From positions 1 to 39,008 of the forward strand of contig JAJNPS010000006.1 in NCBI GenBank assembly GCA_021155205.1: a DNA stretch of 39,008 nucleotides. Direction: 5' to 3'. A program made the position numbers and the translations under genes. The notes beneath the pieces are model-generated. The model was not told the origin of the DNA, searched no databases, and was given only the letters and a program-made list of their open reading frames with translations. Within the stretch, counting starts at the first letter, position 1. Every line of letters begins with the position of its first letter. Shown one piece after another: positions 16,171 to 25,475 of this stretch. This DNA is from Rhodobacterales bacterium (GTDB taxonomy: Bacteria > Pseudomonadota > Alphaproteobacteria > Rhodobacterales > Rhodobacteraceae).

Positions 16171-17051
16171 AGGCGATCCCGGCAGCACTTCAGGCCCATC
16201 TCGACGAGGGCACGACGACGATGGCCTGGTGCTGGCGGATCGTGCGGGCCGATGGGGTGACACTCGGCTTCACCGATCACGACCGGACCCTGACGTTCGA
16301 CGGCACCGATTTCGAGCCAGAGAGCGGCTTTGCGGCCTCAGAGGTGCGATCGGGATCGGACCTCTCTGTCGATGCGCAGGACGCGCAAGGCGTGCTGAGC
16401 TCCGACCGGATCACAGAGACCGATATCCTCGACGGCCGCTGGGACAATGCGGCCGTCGAGGTCTGGCGGGTGAACTGGGCCGCGACCTCCCAGCGCCTGC
16501 TGATGCGGCGCGGCGCCATTGGCCAGATCCGGCGCGGACGGCTGGCCTTCGTCGCCGAGGTGCGATCGCTGGCACATGTGCTGGGCCAGACGGTCGGGCG
16601 GACGTTTCAGGCGACCTGCGATGCCGCCCTTGGCGACACGCGCTGCGGGGTCAATCTCGACGCCCCGGCGTTCAAGGGCACTGGCGCAATCATTGACCTG
16701 CTGCGCGATCGAGCCTTTATCGCTTCCGGTCTTGGCGGCTTCACCTCCGGCTGGTTCACCTTCGGCACCCTCGACTGGACCAGCGGGGCAAATGCCGGGC
16801 GGCGGGCCGAGGTGCTGGCCCACGACCTCGTCGATGCCGTCGCCGTCCTGACCCTTCTGGAAGCCCCGGTGCGCGCCATCGCCGGGACCGACACCTTCAC
16901 CATTCGCGCAGGATGCGACAAGCGCATCGCGACCTGCGGCACGAAGTTCGCCAATGTCGCCAATTTCCGGGGCTTTCCCAACATCCCCGGCCAGGACGCC
17001 GTCCTGCGTTATGCCACCACTGATGGCGGGCACGAGGGGGCGGTGCTGTGA
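16167..17051 (+). CDS. DUF2163 baseplate/hub protein (GTA orfg13-like)
   Basis: This encodes 294 aa from a GTG overlapping the previous stop. The pattern WCWRIVRADGVTLGFTDHDR at the start and the Cys-containing C-terminal domain (GCDKRIATCGTKFANVANFR then GFPNIPGQD) are the signatures of DUF2163/TIGR02218. In gene transfer agents this is a tail hub protein (orfg13). The conserved Cys residues suggest metal or disulfide stabilisation. Coupled to the peptidase gene by a four-base GTGA overlap. Confidence 0.92.
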   Translation: MKAIPAALQAHLDEGTTTMAWCWRIVRADGVTLGFTDHDRTLTFDGTDFEPESGFAASEVRSGSDLSVDAQDAQGVLSSDRITETDILDGRWDNAAVEVWRVNWAATSQRLLMRRGAIGQIRRGRLAFVAEVRSLAHVLGQTVGRTFQATCDAALGDTRCGVNLDAPAFKGTGAIIDLLRDRAFIASGLGGFTSGWFTFGTLDWTSGANAGRRAEVLAHDLVDAVAVLTLLEAPVRAIAGTDTFTIRAGCDKRIATCGTKFANVANFRGFPNIPGQDAVLRYATTDGGHEGAVL

Positions 17052-17482
17052 CAGCGGCCGGTCCCGACACTGTCATCACCGTCGCACGGTCTTGGCTCGG
17101 AACGCCCTACCACGACCAGGCTAGCTTGAAGGGTGTCGGCTGCGATTGCCTTGGCCTCGCGCGCGGTGTCTGGCGCGAGGTGGTGGGCCTCGAACCCTTC
17201 CCAATCCCGCCCTATAGCCGGGACTGGGGCGAAAGCGGCCCGCGCGAAGTGCTGGCCGAGGGCGCGCGCCGTATGATGCCGGAGATCGCACCCGCCGATG
17301 CCCCTCCCGGCGCGCTGATCCTTTTCCGCATGATGCCGCGCGCCATCGCCAAGCATGTTGGCATCCTCACCGGTCCCGACACCTTCCTGCACGCCTACGA
17401 GCGGCTCGGCGTCATCGAGGAACCGCTGACCCCGACATGGCGACGGCGCATCGCCTTCGCCTTCCTCTTTCCCAAACGCTGA
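17048..17482 (+). CDS. NlpC/P60 tail peptidase (GTA orfg14-like)
   Basis: This encodes 144 aa from a GTG start. It is a cysteine peptidase of the NlpC/P60 type, probably cutting peptidoglycan peptides at infection. The catalytic Cys is in GCDCLGLARGVW (Cys34) and the His in AKHVGILTG (His103). The sequence matches the TIGR02219 phage/GTA group. It sits, as usual, between DUF2163 and the TIM-barrel tail protein. Confidence 0.92.
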   Translation: MTAAGPDTVITVARSWLGTPYHDQASLKGVGCDCLGLARGVWREVVGLEPFPIPPYSRDWGESGPREVLAEGARRMMPEIAPADAPPGALILFRMMPRAIAKHVGILTGPDTFLHAYERLGVIEEPLTPTWRRRIAFAFLFPKR

Positions 17483-17491
17483 GAGTTTTCC

Positions 17492-20400
17492 ATGGCCACG
17501 CTTGTCCTCGGCGCTGTCGGCACTGCCATCGGCGGGGCCTTTGGCGGTGCGATCCTCGGCTTTTCCGGCGCAGCCATCGGCGGCTTCATCGGCTCGACGG
17601 TGGGCTCCGTGGTCGACAGCTGGATCGTGTCCTCGCTGGCCCCCGCCCAGCGGATCGAAGGCGCGCGGCTCGACACGTTGCGCATCACCTCGGCCACCGA
17701 GGGGGCAGTGATCCCGCGCCTTTACGGCCGCATGCGGATCGGCGGTAACATCATCTGGGCTACCGATTTCCGCGAGGAGACCAAGACCACGACACAGGGC
17801 GGCGGCAAGGGCGGTGGCGGCGGCAAGGTCAAGACCACCGAATACCTCTACTATGCCAGCTTCGCCGTAGCACTTTGCGAGGGTCCGATCACCGGCATTG
17901 GCCGCGTCTGGGCGGACGGCAAGGCGATGGACATGACCGGCGTGACCTGGCGCTGGTATCCCGGCAGCGAGGCGCAGACCGCCGATCCGTTCATTGCAGC
18001 CAAGATGGGCGCAGCCAACACGCCCGCCTATCGCGGCACGGCCTATGTCGTATTCGAGGATCTGGCGCTGGCCACCTTCGGCAACCGTCTGCCGCAACTC
18101 AGCTTCGAGGTCTTCCGACCGCTGGCCGATCCGGACACCGCCGAAGGCCTGACCCGAGCCGTCACCATGATCCCGGCCTCGGGTGAGTTCACCTATGCCA
18201 CCGACGCCATTCGCAAGGGTAGCGGCGGTGCAACCGCGGCTGAGAACCTGAACGCGCTGCCCGACCAGCCCGACATCGTCGTGGCGCTGGACCGGTTGCA
18301 GGCCATGGCTCCGGCGGTCGAGAGCGTCAGCCTCGTGGTGGCCTGGTTCGGCAACGACCTGCGCGCGGGATCCTGCAAGGTGAAGCCGGGTGTAGAGGTC
18401 GCATCCAAGGCCACCACGCCCGCCAACTGGTCGGTGAACGGGGTCAGCCGGGCCAGCGCGCATCTGGTCAGCCGCGACGCCGAGGACCGCCCGGTCTATG
18501 GCGGCACGCCTTCGGATTTCGCGGTGGTGCAGGCGATCCAGGAGATGAAGGCACGCGGGCTGAGCGTCACCTTCTATCCCTTCCTGCTGATGGATGTGCC
18601 GCCCGGCAACACCCTGCCGAACCCCTACAGCGCCAATGCCGCCACTCCGGGCCAGCCGGCATTTCCCTGGCGGGGGCGGATCACCTGTTCCCCGGCGGCG
18701 GGTTTTGCCGGATCGGTGGACAAGACCGGCACGGCCGCGACGCAGGTTTCCGCGCTGTTCGGCGCGGCGACACCCGGCAATTTCAGCGTGTCGGGCGAGA
18801 CCGTCACCTTTACCGGCTCGCCCAGCGACTGGGGACTGCGCCGCATGGTTCTGCATTACGCGCACCTTTGTGCCGCAGCAGGCGGGGTCGATGCCTTCCT
18901 GATCGGCACCGAGATGCCCGGCCTGACCACCATCCGGTCCAGCACCAGCACCTATCCCGCCGTGACCGCCTTCAAGACCCTTGCGGCCGACGTGAGTAGC
19001 ATCCTTGGGGCGGGCACCAAGATCGGCTATGCCGCCGACTGGTCGGAATACTTCGGCCACCACCCGCAGGACGGCAGCGGCGACGTCTATTTCCACCTCG
19101 ACCCGCTCTGGTCGGACGCCGCCATCGATTTCGTGGGCATCGATAACTACCTGCCGCTGTCCGATTGGCGCGACGGTTTCGACCATGCCGATGCCCTTGA
19201 AGGCTGGCCCGCGATCTACGACCGTGCCTATCTGCAGGCGAACATCGCGGGCGGTGAAGGGTTCGACTGGTTCTATGCCAGCGACGCTGACCGGTCAGCG
19301 CAAATCCGCACGGCCATTACCGATGGTGCAGCGGGCAAGCCGTGGGTTTTCCGCCCCAAGGATGTCCGCGCCTGGTGGCAGAGCCAGCATTTTAGCCGGC
19401 CGGGCGGGGTGGAAAGCGGCTTGGCCACCGCATGGGTGCCGCAATCCAAGCCCATCCGCTTCACCGAACTGGGCTGCCCGGCCATCGACCGGGGCACCAA
19501 CCAGCCGAACGTTTTCTTTGACCCGAAGTCGTCGGAAAGCTTCACGCCGTACTTCTCGCGCGGCTGGCGCGACGATGCGATCCAGCGGGCCTATCTTGAG
19601 GCGAGCTACCTGCATTGGGGCGACCCGGCCAACAATCCGACCTCCGCTGTCTATGGCGACCGGATGGTGCATCTGCCCGAATGCGCCGCCTGGACCTGGG
19701 ACGCGCGGCCCTATCCCTTCTTCCCCGAACTGACCGACGTCTGGACCGATGGTCCGAACTGGCGTCTGGGCCACTGGCTGACCGGGCGGCTGGGCGCGGT
19801 GTCGCTGGCGGCCCTCGTGCGCCACCTCTGCCTGCGCGCCGGAATGCCGGAAGCCCTGATCGACGTGTCTGGCCTCTGGGGTGCCGTTGAAGGTTACGCC
19901 ATCACCGCACTGGAAGCCCCGCGATCCTCGATCAGCACGCTGGCCCGGCATTTCGGGTTCGATGCCATCGAGACCGAAGGCATGATCCGCTTCGTCATGC
20001 GCGGGCGGGCGTCCGTTGTGACCTTGGCACATGACGACCTTGTGGCGTCCCGCGAAGGCGAGGCGCTGGAACTGGTCCGCGCGCAGGAAACCGAACTGCC
20101 GCAGGCGCTGAAATGGCAGGTCGCACGCACCGATGAGGACTATGACGCGGCGCTGGTTGAGGCCCGTCGCATTACCGTCGACACGACCCGCATCGCGTCC
20201 GAGTCCTTCCCGATGGCAATCCCGCCCGAAGAGGCCGAACGCCGCTGTCGCCGCGCGCTGATGGAAGCCTGGATCGGCCGCGAAAGTGCGACCTTCCGGC
20301 TGCCGCCTTCTCGGCTGGCGCTGGACCCAGCCGACGTGATCCGGCTGGTCCATGACGGCCGCGAGATCGAGTTGCGCCTTGTTTCCATCGCGGATTCCGA

Positions 20401-21457
20401 CGGGCGGGGCATCGAGGCCGTCCGCCAGGATCGCTGTGCCTATGACCTGCCGCCCGGCGATCCGCGCCCGGCATCGCTGACTCGGTCCGTGGTCTTCGGC
20501 GCACCGGATGTGGTGCTGCTGGATCTGCCGCAGCTTTCCGAGGATCAGCCCGCGCACAGGCCAATGGTCGCGGCCCATTCGGTTCCCTGGCCGGGCGAGA
20601 TGGCGGTGTTCCGCAGCCCCTTGAACGATGGCTTCGCCTTGCTGAGCACTTTTGGCAGTCGCGCCCGGATCAGCACGCTGGTGTCGGACTTCTATCCGGG
20701 CCCGACCTCGCGCTTCGATCTCGGCAATGAGCTGGTCGTGGATATGGCCTCTGGCACGCTGGAAAGCGTCACCGATCTTACCCTGTTCGGCGGCGCCAAC
20801 GCGCTGGCAGTGGAAGCAGCACCGAACAAATGGGAAATCGTGCAGGCGGGTGCCGCCGAACTGATCGACCCCGGCCGCTATCGCTTGACCCGACTCTTGC
20901 GCGGTCAGCGTGGCACAGAAGCCGCGATGGGCAATCCAACCCCGGCCGGGGCACGGGTAGTGGCGCTGGATTCTTCCATAGCCCCGCTGCCGATCGCCGA
21001 AGCCGATCTCGGTCTACCGTGGAACTGGCGCATTGGCCCAGCGGCACGATCCGTCAGCGACGCGAGCTACACTGCGCTTGCATTCACGCCAGCCGGTCGC
21101 GGCCTTGTGCCCTTCGCCCCGGTCCATGTCGCGCAGCCATGGCGGACAGCGCGCAGCCCGGGCGACCTGACGATCCGCTGGACGCGGCGATCCCGCGCGC
21201 TGGTGGCCGATGCCTGGGAGCAGGTCGAAGTGCCACTGGCCGAGGACGTGGAAAGCTACGACGTCCAGATCCTCGACGGGGCTGTCGTCAAGCGCACGCT
21301 GACCAGCAGCACGACCTCCGTCCTCTACACCGCTACCCAGCAGACCACCGACTGGGGTGCGCCGTTCGGACCCGGCCAGACACTGGCCATCCGCATCTAC
21401 CAGCTCTCGAACCGCCTCGGTCGCGGCGATCCCGCCGCTGTCATCCTCCAGTTCTGA
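17492..21457 (+). CDS. giant tail tip / host-specificity protein with TIM barrel (GTA orfg15-like)
   Basis: This encodes 1321 aa. The N-terminus is a Gly/Ala-rich hydrophobic segment (GAVGTAIGGAFGGAILGFSG). A beta domain follows, then a TIM-barrel-like region (GTA_TIM type, around ADWSEYFGHHPQDGSGDVYF and FTELGCPAIDRGTNQPN). After that come a tail tip domain (Phage-tail_3 type) and C-terminal fibronectin-like segments ending in QIYQLSNRLG-type sequence. In GTAs this 'megatron' forms the tail tip that recognises the host surface. The length is normal for the family and no interruption is seen. Confidence 0.93.
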   Translation: MATLVLGAVGTAIGGAFGGAILGFSGAAIGGFIGSTVGSVVDSWIVSSLAPAQRIEGARLDTLRITSATEGAVIPRLYGRMRIGGNIIWATDFREETKTTTQGGGKGGGGGKVKTTEYLYYASFAVALCEGPITGIGRVWADGKAMDMTGVTWRWYPGSEAQTADPFIAAKMGAANTPAYRGTAYVVFEDLALATFGNRLPQLSFEVFRPLADPDTAEGLTRAVTMIPASGEFTYATDAIRKGSGGATAAENLNALPDQPDIVVALDRLQAMAPAVESVSLVVAWFGNDLRAGSCKVKPGVEVASKATTPANWSVNGVSRASAHLVSRDAEDRPVYGGTPSDFAVVQAIQEMKARGLSVTFYPFLLMDVPPGNTLPNPYSANAATPGQPAFPWRGRITCSPAAGFAGSVDKTGTAATQVSALFGAATPGNFSVSGETVTFTGSPSDWGLRRMVLHYAHLCAAAGGVDAFLIGTEMPGLTTIRSSTSTYPAVTAFKTLAADVSSILGAGTKIGYAADWSEYFGHHPQDGSGDVYFHLDPLWSDAAIDFVGIDNYLPLSDWRDGFDHADALEGWPAIYDRAYLQANIAGGEGFDWFYASDADRSAQIRTAITDGAAGKPWVFRPKDVRAWWQSQHFSRPGGVESGLATAWVPQSKPIRFTELGCPAIDRGTNQPNVFFDPKSSESFTPYFSRGWRDDAIQRAYLEASYLHWGDPANNPTSAVYGDRMVHLPECAAWTWDARPYPFFPELTDVWTDGPNWRLGHWLTGRLGAVSLAALVRHLCLRAGMPEALIDVSGLWGAVEGYAITALEAPRSSISTLARHFGFDAIETEGMIRFVMRGRASVVTLAHDDLVASREGEALELVRAQETELPQALKWQVARTDEDYDAALVEARRITVDTTRIASESFPMAIPPEEAERRCRRALMEAWIGRESATFRLPPSRLALDPADVIRLVHDGREIELRLVSIADSDGRGIEAVRQDRCAYDLPPGDPRPASLTRSVVFGAPDVVLLDLPQLSEDQPAHRPMVAAHSVPWPGEMAVFRSPLNDGFALLSTFGSRARISTLVSDFYPGPTSRFDLGNELVVDMASGTLESVTDLTLFGGANALAVEAAPNKWEIVQAGAAELIDPGRYRLTRLLRGQRGTEAAMGNPTPAGARVVALDSSIAPLPIAEADLGLPWNWRIGPAARSVSDASYTALAFTPAGRGLVPFAPVHVAQPWRTARSPGDLTIRWTRRSRALVADAWEQVEVPLAEDVESYDVQILDGAVVKRTLTSSTTSVLYTATQQTTDWGAPFGPGQTLAIRIYQLSNRLGRGDPAAVILQF

Positions 21458-21466
21458 AGGCCCGTC

Positions 21467-23389
21467 ATGTCCGACACCTCCACCCACCTTGGCCTGCCTT
21501 ACCTGCTGGCGGCCCAAGCCCAGAAGCATGTCACCTACAACGAGGCCCTGCGCCTGCTCGATGCCATGGTGCAACTCTCGGTCCTCGACCGCACGCGCAC
21601 CACGCCGCCAGCCAGCCCCGCCGATGGCGACCGCCACCTCGTGGCATCGGGCGCGACGGGCCTCTGGGCGGGGTGGGATCTGAACGTGGCCTTTTGGGTC
21701 GATGGCGTCTGGCTGCGCCTTGTTCCGCGGCAAGGCTGGCTGATCTGGATCGCGGCCGAGCAGGTCTTTGTCGTCTGGAATGGAAGTGCCTGGGACCCGG
21801 TTGGCGTGCCGCAGGATGTGTCTGACGCGATCTTCAGCCTCGTCAACGACGCCGATCCGACGAAGAAGTCTTTGTTTTCGCTGTCGGGGATCACCACCGG
21901 CACGACGCGCACGTTCACACTGCCGAACACCTCCAGCGAATTGGCAATCCTGGCGGGCACCCAGACCTTTACCGGCAACAAGACCTTCTCCGGCACGCTG
22001 ACCGCCTCGGGCACTGTCACCGTCTCGGCGGCATCGGCCAGCATCGGCACGGCGACGACGACAGCTACCTACGGCATGGGCACGGGGGCGACGACCACCG
22101 GCGTCACCAAGACCGTGAACCTCGGCACCGGCGGCGCATCCGGATCGACCACGGTCGTGAACATCGGCTCTGCGACGGCTGGGGCCGGGGGCACGACGGT
22201 CGTGAACACGCCCACCGTGACTTTCGCCAATGCGGTGGCGCAGGTCGGCATGCCCCAGGCCAACCTGACCGCGCAGCTTCTCGGCCTCGGCGGGGCGACA
22301 GCCGACAGCTACAATCGCGTGTCGGTCAATACCCCGGCACTGCTGTTCAACAACGCAGGCGCAGGCATCGAGGCCACGCTCAACAAGGCGGCGGCCGGGA
22401 ACGATGCAGCTTTCGCCTTCAAGACCGGATTTTCGGCCCGGGCGCTGATCGGCCTCCTGGGCAACGACGACTTCAGCTTCAAGGTCAGCCCGGATGGTTC
22501 GGCCTTCTTCGATGCCCTGAAGATCGACCGCACCAGCGGCCAGGTGGAACTGCCGCAGCCCACCATCCTGCCGGGGCTTAGCGCCGCACCATCCCCTCCG
22601 CCCACCGGCAGGGCGGCCGTTTATGCGCGCAACCGGGCGGGCGCGCCGTGGATCGACGTCATGCGTCCATCCGGCCGGGATTTTCCTCTGCAACCGCATT
22701 TCGGGGTCAACCGGATTGCCAACTGGTCGCCATCTGTCACCACCACGATCACCACCGAAGGCCTGCCCATCACCTCGGTTGGCACCGTTTCACACCCGAC
22801 CCTCGCGGCAACCAACCTGGCCGCCAGTATGCGGCGCTGGCGGCTGACGTCGGCGGCGGTGGTGGATTCGGCGGCCGATCAGCGTTCTGCGGGCTGGGCC
22901 TGCTGGCGCGGCAATGCGGCGGGGCTCGGCGGCTGGACCTTCGTGACGCGGATTTCATTGACGACCCTGCAAGCCACCGGCATGGGCTTCATCGGCCTCT
23001 ACGGTTCAACCGCAGCCCTTGCCACCACGCTGACGCTGGCCACGGCCATCAACTGCATCGGCATCGGCTTCCAGCGCGGCACGCACACCCGCTGGCAGCT
23101 GGTCGCGAACGATGGCACCGGCGCGCCGACGCTGACCGACATGGGGGCGAGTTTCGCCATCGCGACGGGTGGGGTGCTGACCTTGTTCATCGCGGCACCG
23201 CCTAATGGCAGTTCGGTCTGGGTGCGGGTAGTCGACGAGGTTTCGGGCGCGGTGTTCGAGCAGGAGATCACCGCCGACCTGCCAGCCAACACGCAATTCC
23301 TGTCGCCGAGGCTGTTCATGAACAATGGCGCAACAGCTGCGTCAGTCGCGTACGACTGCTCCGGGGTCTATGTGGAGACGGATTACTGA
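21467..23389 (+). CDS. DUF2793 tail fibre / receptor-binding protein
   Basis: This encodes 640 aa. The first ~110 residues are DUF2793 (GLPYLLAAQAQKHVTYNEAL, then WAGWDLNVAFWVDGVWLRLV), an attachment domain found in alphaproteobacterial tail fibres. Residues ~160-265 are a Thr/Gly/Ser/Val-rich low-complexity stretch that looks like a beta-helical shaft. The rest is beta-rich and probably the receptor-binding end. It is the last phage gene before the bacterial cluster; 88 bases separate it from the regulator gene. No terminator hairpin is clear there. Confidence 0.88.
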   Translation: MSDTSTHLGLPYLLAAQAQKHVTYNEALRLLDAMVQLSVLDRTRTTPPASPADGDRHLVASGATGLWAGWDLNVAFWVDGVWLRLVPRQGWLIWIAAEQVFVVWNGSAWDPVGVPQDVSDAIFSLVNDADPTKKSLFSLSGITTGTTRTFTLPNTSSELAILAGTQTFTGNKTFSGTLTASGTVTVSAASASIGTATTTATYGMGTGATTTGVTKTVNLGTGGASGSTTVVNIGSATAGAGGTTVVNTPTVTFANAVAQVGMPQANLTAQLLGLGGATADSYNRVSVNTPALLFNNAGAGIEATLNKAAAGNDAAFAFKTGFSARALIGLLGNDDFSFKVSPDGSAFFDALKIDRTSGQVELPQPTILPGLSAAPSPPPTGRAAVYARNRAGAPWIDVMRPSGRDFPLQPHFGVNRIANWSPSVTTTITTEGLPITSVGTVSHPTLAATNLAASMRRWRLTSAAVVDSAADQRSAGWACWRGNAAGLGGWTFVTRISLTTLQATGMGFIGLYGSTAALATTLTLATAINCIGIGFQRGTHTRWQLVANDGTGAPTLTDMGASFAIATGGVLTLFIAAPPNGSSVWVRVVDEVSGAVFEQEITADLPANTQFLSPRLFMNNGATAASVAYDCSGVYVETDY

Positions 23390-23462
23390 ATTGGATGGCT
23401 GAGTCACCACTGGCACATTGCCTGTTGAAACAGCTCGTGTAATCGGAAAAGTTGGGACTCCG

Positions 23463-23479
23463 ATCTAATTAAATCAGAT
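23463..23479. promoter_or_regulatory. imperfect palindrome overlapping the regulator start (possible autoregulatory operator)
   Basis: ATCTAATTAAATCAGAT is a 17-base near-palindrome (one mismatched pair). It shares the GATCT...AGAT arms with the perfect palindrome at 24587-24604. It covers the first two bases of the ATG at 23478. Its centre spacing differs by one base from the downstream site, so it may be a weaker site for the same regulator. Confidence 0.4.
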
Positions 23480-24491
23480 GGAGCGGTCGAACTTGTCGAA
23501 ACCCACCTATGCCGAGGTTGCAAAGCTCGCAAATGTCGGCACAGCGACCGTGGAGCGCGTCCTGAACGGCCGTGGCGGCGTTCGACCGGAGACGGTCGAG
23601 AAGGTTTTGCTTGCCGCGCGTGCGCTTGACTGGCCGGGGCGTCTGCCCGAGCAGCATCGGGGGATCATCAGGATCGAGGTCATTCTCGTGCGCCCCGACA
23701 CGTCATTCTACGCGCGGCTGGCGCGTGCCTTCCGGCGGATCGCCACCTCGCTTGACCCATCCATCCAGATCCAGCTGACCTTCCTGCAAGAGGATGACCC
23801 CCAGGCCATTGCCAACCGCATCCTGAACCCGCCGATGCGTCGGTCGGGGCTGGCGGTGGTCTGCCCGGCCTATGACGAGGTCGCTGCGGCTTTGGCGCAA
23901 GTGCGACTGACGGGCCTGCCGATTGTGCAGATTGTCAGCCGGATCGTTGAGGACCTCGACTTCGTCGGCATCGACAATGTTGCAGCTGGTCGGCTGGCGG
24001 CCATGATGGTTTCACGGCTCGGTGACGTGAGGGGAACCGTTGTCGCCTTGTGCCACAGCCAGATTTACGAGGTCCACCGCGACCGAATCCGGGGATTCTC
24101 GGATTACATGGCAGCAAATGCCAAGGACGGCCTTTCCTTCAAGCTCGTGGCCTTCGGGCATGACGAACAGGACATGAGCGCGCGACGGATGGCCGAAGCG
24201 ATCAAGGACTGGCCCGATCTCGCTGCTGTCTACAACGCGGGTGGCGCGAACTCATCCGTTTTGCGAGAGTTGCGGCGGGCGCGGCGGAAGGTGTTTTTTG
24301 TCGGCCACGAGTTGACCGACGTTACGCGCGCGGCACTGTCAGACGGCGTCGCCGACGTTATTTTCGACCAGGCTCCGGAAGCGCAGGCCCGGCGGACGAC
24401 GGACCTTCTCCTCTCCAAGATCGGACTTCTGACCGAGATCGTCGAGAACCCTCCGGTCCGCTTCATCACCATCACATCTGAAAACTTGTGA
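23478..24491 (+). CDS. LacI-family transcriptional regulator
   Basis: This encodes 337 aa. The N-terminal helix-turn-helix (TYAEVAKLANVGTATVERVL then the hinge helix) is of LacI type. The rest is a periplasmic-binding-protein-like effector domain (IRIEVILVRPDTSFYARLAR, VGIDNVAAGRLAA and HRDRIRGFSDYM). It most likely represses the catabolic cluster and releases DNA on binding a sugar-like inducer, probably the transported compound or an early product. The ATG at 23478 was chosen; a TTG at 23493 with GGAG 9 bases upstream is an alternative that would trim five residues. The gene is followed by a 180-bp regulatory gap. Confidence 0.9.
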   Translation: MERSNLSKPTYAEVAKLANVGTATVERVLNGRGGVRPETVEKVLLAARALDWPGRLPEQHRGIIRIEVILVRPDTSFYARLARAFRRIATSLDPSIQIQLTFLQEDDPQAIANRILNPPMRRSGLAVVCPAYDEVAAALAQVRLTGLPIVQIVSRIVEDLDFVGIDNVAAGRLAAMMVSRLGDVRGTVVALCHSQIYEVHRDRIRGFSDYMAANAKDGLSFKLVAFGHDEQDMSARRMAEAIKDWPDLAAVYNAGGANSSVLRELRRARRKVFFVGHELTDVTRAALSDGVADVIFDQAPEAQARRTTDLLLSKIGLLTEIVENPPVRFITITSENL

Positions 24492-24586
24492 CATCGCGCG
24501 AGGGGCCGAGGCTGGACCGCTTGCCAAAGCAGGTTTTTGGTGCGGCGCCTTGATCGAAGTCAAACAGGCCCGATCCAACTTCACGT

Positions 24587-24604
24587 TTGATCTGATCAGA
24601 TCAA
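24587..24604. promoter_or_regulatory. perfect 18-bp palindrome, likely LacI-type operator
   Basis: TTGATCTGATCAGATCAA is its own reverse complement over all 18 bases. It lies in the gap between the regulator stop (24491) and the first enzyme gene (24672), 67 bases upstream of that start, where an operator would cover or adjoin the promoter. A partial copy of the arm (TTGATC...TCAA) lies at 24550-24563. Confidence 0.75.
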
Positions 24605-24671
24605 GAAACAGCAGGCGCAAGAAAGCTTCATGCCTTATCCCGGTTAGCGCAAGCAATGGGGGAGCGAGCGG

Positions 24672-25463
24672 ATGTCTGGCCGGGTTACGGTATATGATCT
24701 TTTGTCCAGAAAGGGCAAAACCAAGTGGCTGCAGATGCATGTGGACAACGGTCCCGAAGCGGCTGCGGCGGTCCAGGCTGGCATCGTCATCCTGTCCTGC
24801 GATCCCGATCACACCCTTGTGGCGGTGCGCAAAGCCGCGCCTACGGCGCTGATCTCGGCCGGGATGCTGCATGGCAGCGTATCGTCGCCGGATGAAGCGA
24901 TCCGCGAAGGGTTCGCGATCCTGAAGCGCGGCGCGGATACGGTCTATTGCTCGCACTCGCCCCGGTTCATCGAGGCCATGGCGCGTGAAGGCATCCCGGT
25001 GACCGGCCATGTCGGCCTTGTGCCGAATTGGGCGGCCTGGACCAGCTTTCGCGCCATCGGCAAGACGGCGGACGAAGCGTTGAAGGTCTTGCGCGCGGTC
25101 AAGGATCTGGAAAACGCCGGTGCCGCCACCATTGAAGTCGAAGTCGTCCCGGTGGAACTGGCCGATTACATCACCAAAAATACGCCGATGATCACAATGG
25201 GCATGGGCTGCGGCGATGTCTGTGACACGCAGTATCTGTTCTGCTGTGATGTCCTTGGCACCCATGACGGGCGCTATCCCCGGCATTCCAAGAAATACGC
25301 CGACTTCATGGCACTTGAGGCCGAATTGCAGGCCAAGCGCGTCGAGGCATTCCGCACCTTTGCTGCCGAAGTCGAGGACAAGAGCTATCCGCAACCTAAC
25401 CACGAAGTCCGCATGAACGCGGCGGAGTTCGAGAAATTCACCGCCCGCGCGCAGACCATCTGA
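24672..25463 (+). CDS. divergent PanB-like (ketopantoate hydroxymethyltransferase family) protein A
   Basis: This encodes 263 aa. It is a TIM-barrel of the PEP/pyruvate superfamily, PanB branch: VTGHVGLVPNW (His113), GKTADEALKVLRAVKDLENA and VEVVPVELADYIT (Glu157) match E. coli PanB regions. By comparison from memory, the PanB Mg ligand Asp45 is kept (Asp44), but Asp84 and Glu114 are replaced by Gly64 and Ser94. It is therefore probably not a pantothenate enzyme. True PanB moves a hydroxymethyl group from methylene-THF; with FolD and PurU in the cluster, a related C1 transfer to THF is plausible. First gene after the operator; GGGGAG precedes the ATG. Confidence 0.8.
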   Translation: MSGRVTVYDLLSRKGKTKWLQMHVDNGPEAAAAVQAGIVILSCDPDHTLVAVRKAAPTALISAGMLHGSVSSPDEAIREGFAILKRGADTVYCSHSPRFIEAMAREGIPVTGHVGLVPNWAAWTSFRAIGKTADEALKVLRAVKDLENAGAATIEVEVVPVELADYITKNTPMITMGMGCGDVCDTQYLFCCDVLGTHDGRYPRHSKKYADFMALEAELQAKRVEAFRTFAAEVEDKSYPQPNHEVRMNAAEFEKFTARAQTI

Positions 25464-25475
25464 AGGAGGGAAAAA

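Noticed and set aside
17009..19186. 725-codon open frame on the minus strand opposite the TIM-barrel tail gene
   Set aside because: It lies antisense to clear phage genes, gives an Arg/Gly/His/Asp-rich peptide without family features and is a by-product of GC-rich codon use. The same holds for the long minus frames at 1205-2815, 3944-5677, 5493-7175, 12842-14128, 21014-22699, 24339-26771 and 29430-31775.
22000..22240. CRISPR-like or tandem DNA repeat in the fibre gene
   Set aside because: The short ACC/ACG/GGC-rich repeats are codon-level low complexity of a Thr/Gly/Ser-rich protein shaft, with no regular spacer pattern.
339..23389. A gene transfer agent cluster instead of a prophage
   Set aside because: The DUF2460/DUF2163/NlpC/TIM-barrel genes are GTA-like. 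However, the terminase is of GpA type, the portal of lambda type and the capsid a protease fusion, and lysis genes and a fibre are embedded, unlike the RcGTA head module.
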